Below are positions 6,102 to 6,544 of a stretch of DNA of 6,544 nt, piece by piece. Both the position numbers and the translations under genes were made by a program. Position 1 is the first letter of the stretch. The number at the start of each line of letters is the position of its first letter. This DNA comes from Balneolales bacterium. Lineage in GTDB: Bacteria > Bacteroidota > Rhodothermia > Balneolales > Natronogracilivirgulaceae. The stretch is from assembly GCA_007116685.1 (NCBI GenBank), contig SKIC01000121.1, forward strand, positions 1 to 6,544, given 5' to 3'. The notes below the pieces were generated by a model. The model ran no database searches and was not told where the DNA came from. It worked only from the letters and a program-made list of their open reading frames with translations.

Positions 6102-6544
6102 CTAAAGACGTGCCAGAATAATCCCGCCGATAACACTGCCAGCGCCTATATATTGTGTAAAAGTAAGTTGTTCTCCCAGGAGAATAAATCCGAGAACAAG
6201 CCCCAGAACAGGTACCAAATTCTGATAAGTGGACGTCCTTACCGGTCCTACTTGTTTTATCCCATAATTCCAGATGATATACGCCAAGCCAATGGAAAGT
6301 ACCCCGCTATACACAACTCCGCTGTAAGAAAGTGCTGATACGGAAGCATAGTCGAGGCGAAATAAGGAAGGTAGTGCGATAACAATGAGCGAACTTGCCC
6401 CAACTGTCATAATTATAGTTGAGAGCTCGATGGGGGTGTATTTTTTGAGCATCGGTTTAGACATCAAACTGTAAGATGCAAATACCATAGCAGCAATAAC
6501 AATGATTAAATCCCCGATTACGGTATCAGCGGAAAGCGAAAATC
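6102..6544 (-). CDS. EamA/DMT-family transporter, N-terminal half outside the window
   Basis: The frame stays open to the right edge, giving 146 visible residues. DMT/EamA transporters are usually about 290-300 residues with two homologous five-helix halves, and this is the second half. Signs are a GDLIIVIAAMVFASYSL helix near the cut end, SGVLSIGLAYIIWNYGIKQV in the middle, and the nearly invariant stretch NLVPVLGLVLGFILLGEQLT before the last helix. The protein sits in the inner membrane and exports or imports a small metabolite, which cannot be predicted. A methionine at 6488 is internal to the first visible helix and not a plausible start. It lies upstream of and parallel to the export operon, 74 bp from the preferred start of that gene, and has no obvious link to glycan assembly. 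It may be a housekeeping gene at the locus edge. Confidence 0.92.
   Translation of the reverse strand, partial: FSLSADTVIGDLIIVIAAMVFASYSLMSKPMLKKYTPIELSTIIMTVGASSLIVIALPSLFRLDYASVSALSYSGVVYSGVLSIGLAYIIWNYGIKQVGPVRTSTYQNLVPVLGLVLGFILLGEQLTFTQYIGAGSVIGGIILARL

Noticed and set aside
6102..6488. A complete 128-residue transporter starting at the ATG at 6488
   Set aside because: The frame continues upstream to the window edge with typical EamA helix sequence, and the methionine lies inside that helix. The gene is partial because the window ends, not a short protein.

Overview
The window is part of a surface-polysaccharide (exopolysaccharide, capsule or O-antigen-like) locus from an AT-rich Gram-negative bacterium. 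The outer-membrane-type export protein points to a Gram-negative envelope. None of the four start codons visible in the window (727, 3079, 4310, 6027) has a convincing Shine-Dalgarno sequence, and one possible promoter matches the Bacteroidota -7 box TAnnTTTG. This suggests the Bacteroidota or a related FCB lineage such as Balneolota or Rhodothermota. It is an inference from sequence style, not a firm taxonomic assignment.

Layout. Positions 1-1650 (+ strand) hold the end of a glycan-assembly cassette: a family 2 glycosyltransferase cut by the left edge (1-699), then a class I SAM-dependent methyltransferase (727-1650). Only 19 bp separate it from a convergent minus-strand operon. Read in its own direction, that operon encodes an SLBB-domain polysaccharide export protein (6027 down to 4324), a Wzz-type chain-length regulator without a kinase domain (4310 to 3090), and a Wzy/O-antigen-ligase-like polytopic membrane protein (3079 to 1670). 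The gaps of 13 and 10 bp imply co-transcription. Upstream of the operon, on the same strand, lies the C-terminal half of an EamA/DMT-family transporter cut by the right edge (6102-6544). It probably marks the flank of the locus.

How they fit together. The glycosyltransferase adds a sugar to a lipid-linked repeat unit and the methyltransferase may modify a sugar or chain end. The Wzy-like protein polymerises or ligates units in the periplasmic leaflet and the Wzz protein sets chain length. The SLBB protein carries the polymer across the periplasm and outer membrane. A flippase, an initiating glycosyltransferase and a tyrosine kinase/phosphatase pair are not in the window. The Wzy-, glycosyltransferase- and methyltransferase-coding DNA looks more AT-rich than the export gene, a common pattern where variable serotype genes sit beside conserved assembly genes.

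I see no tRNA, rRNA, CRISPR array, insertion sequence, prophage or toxin-antitoxin genes, and no intergenic gap longer than about 75 bp. I did not find a clearly new system. The most interesting points are the unusual architecture of the export protein, its start-site and promoter region with a small palindrome, and the methyltransferase next to a chain-assembly operon.
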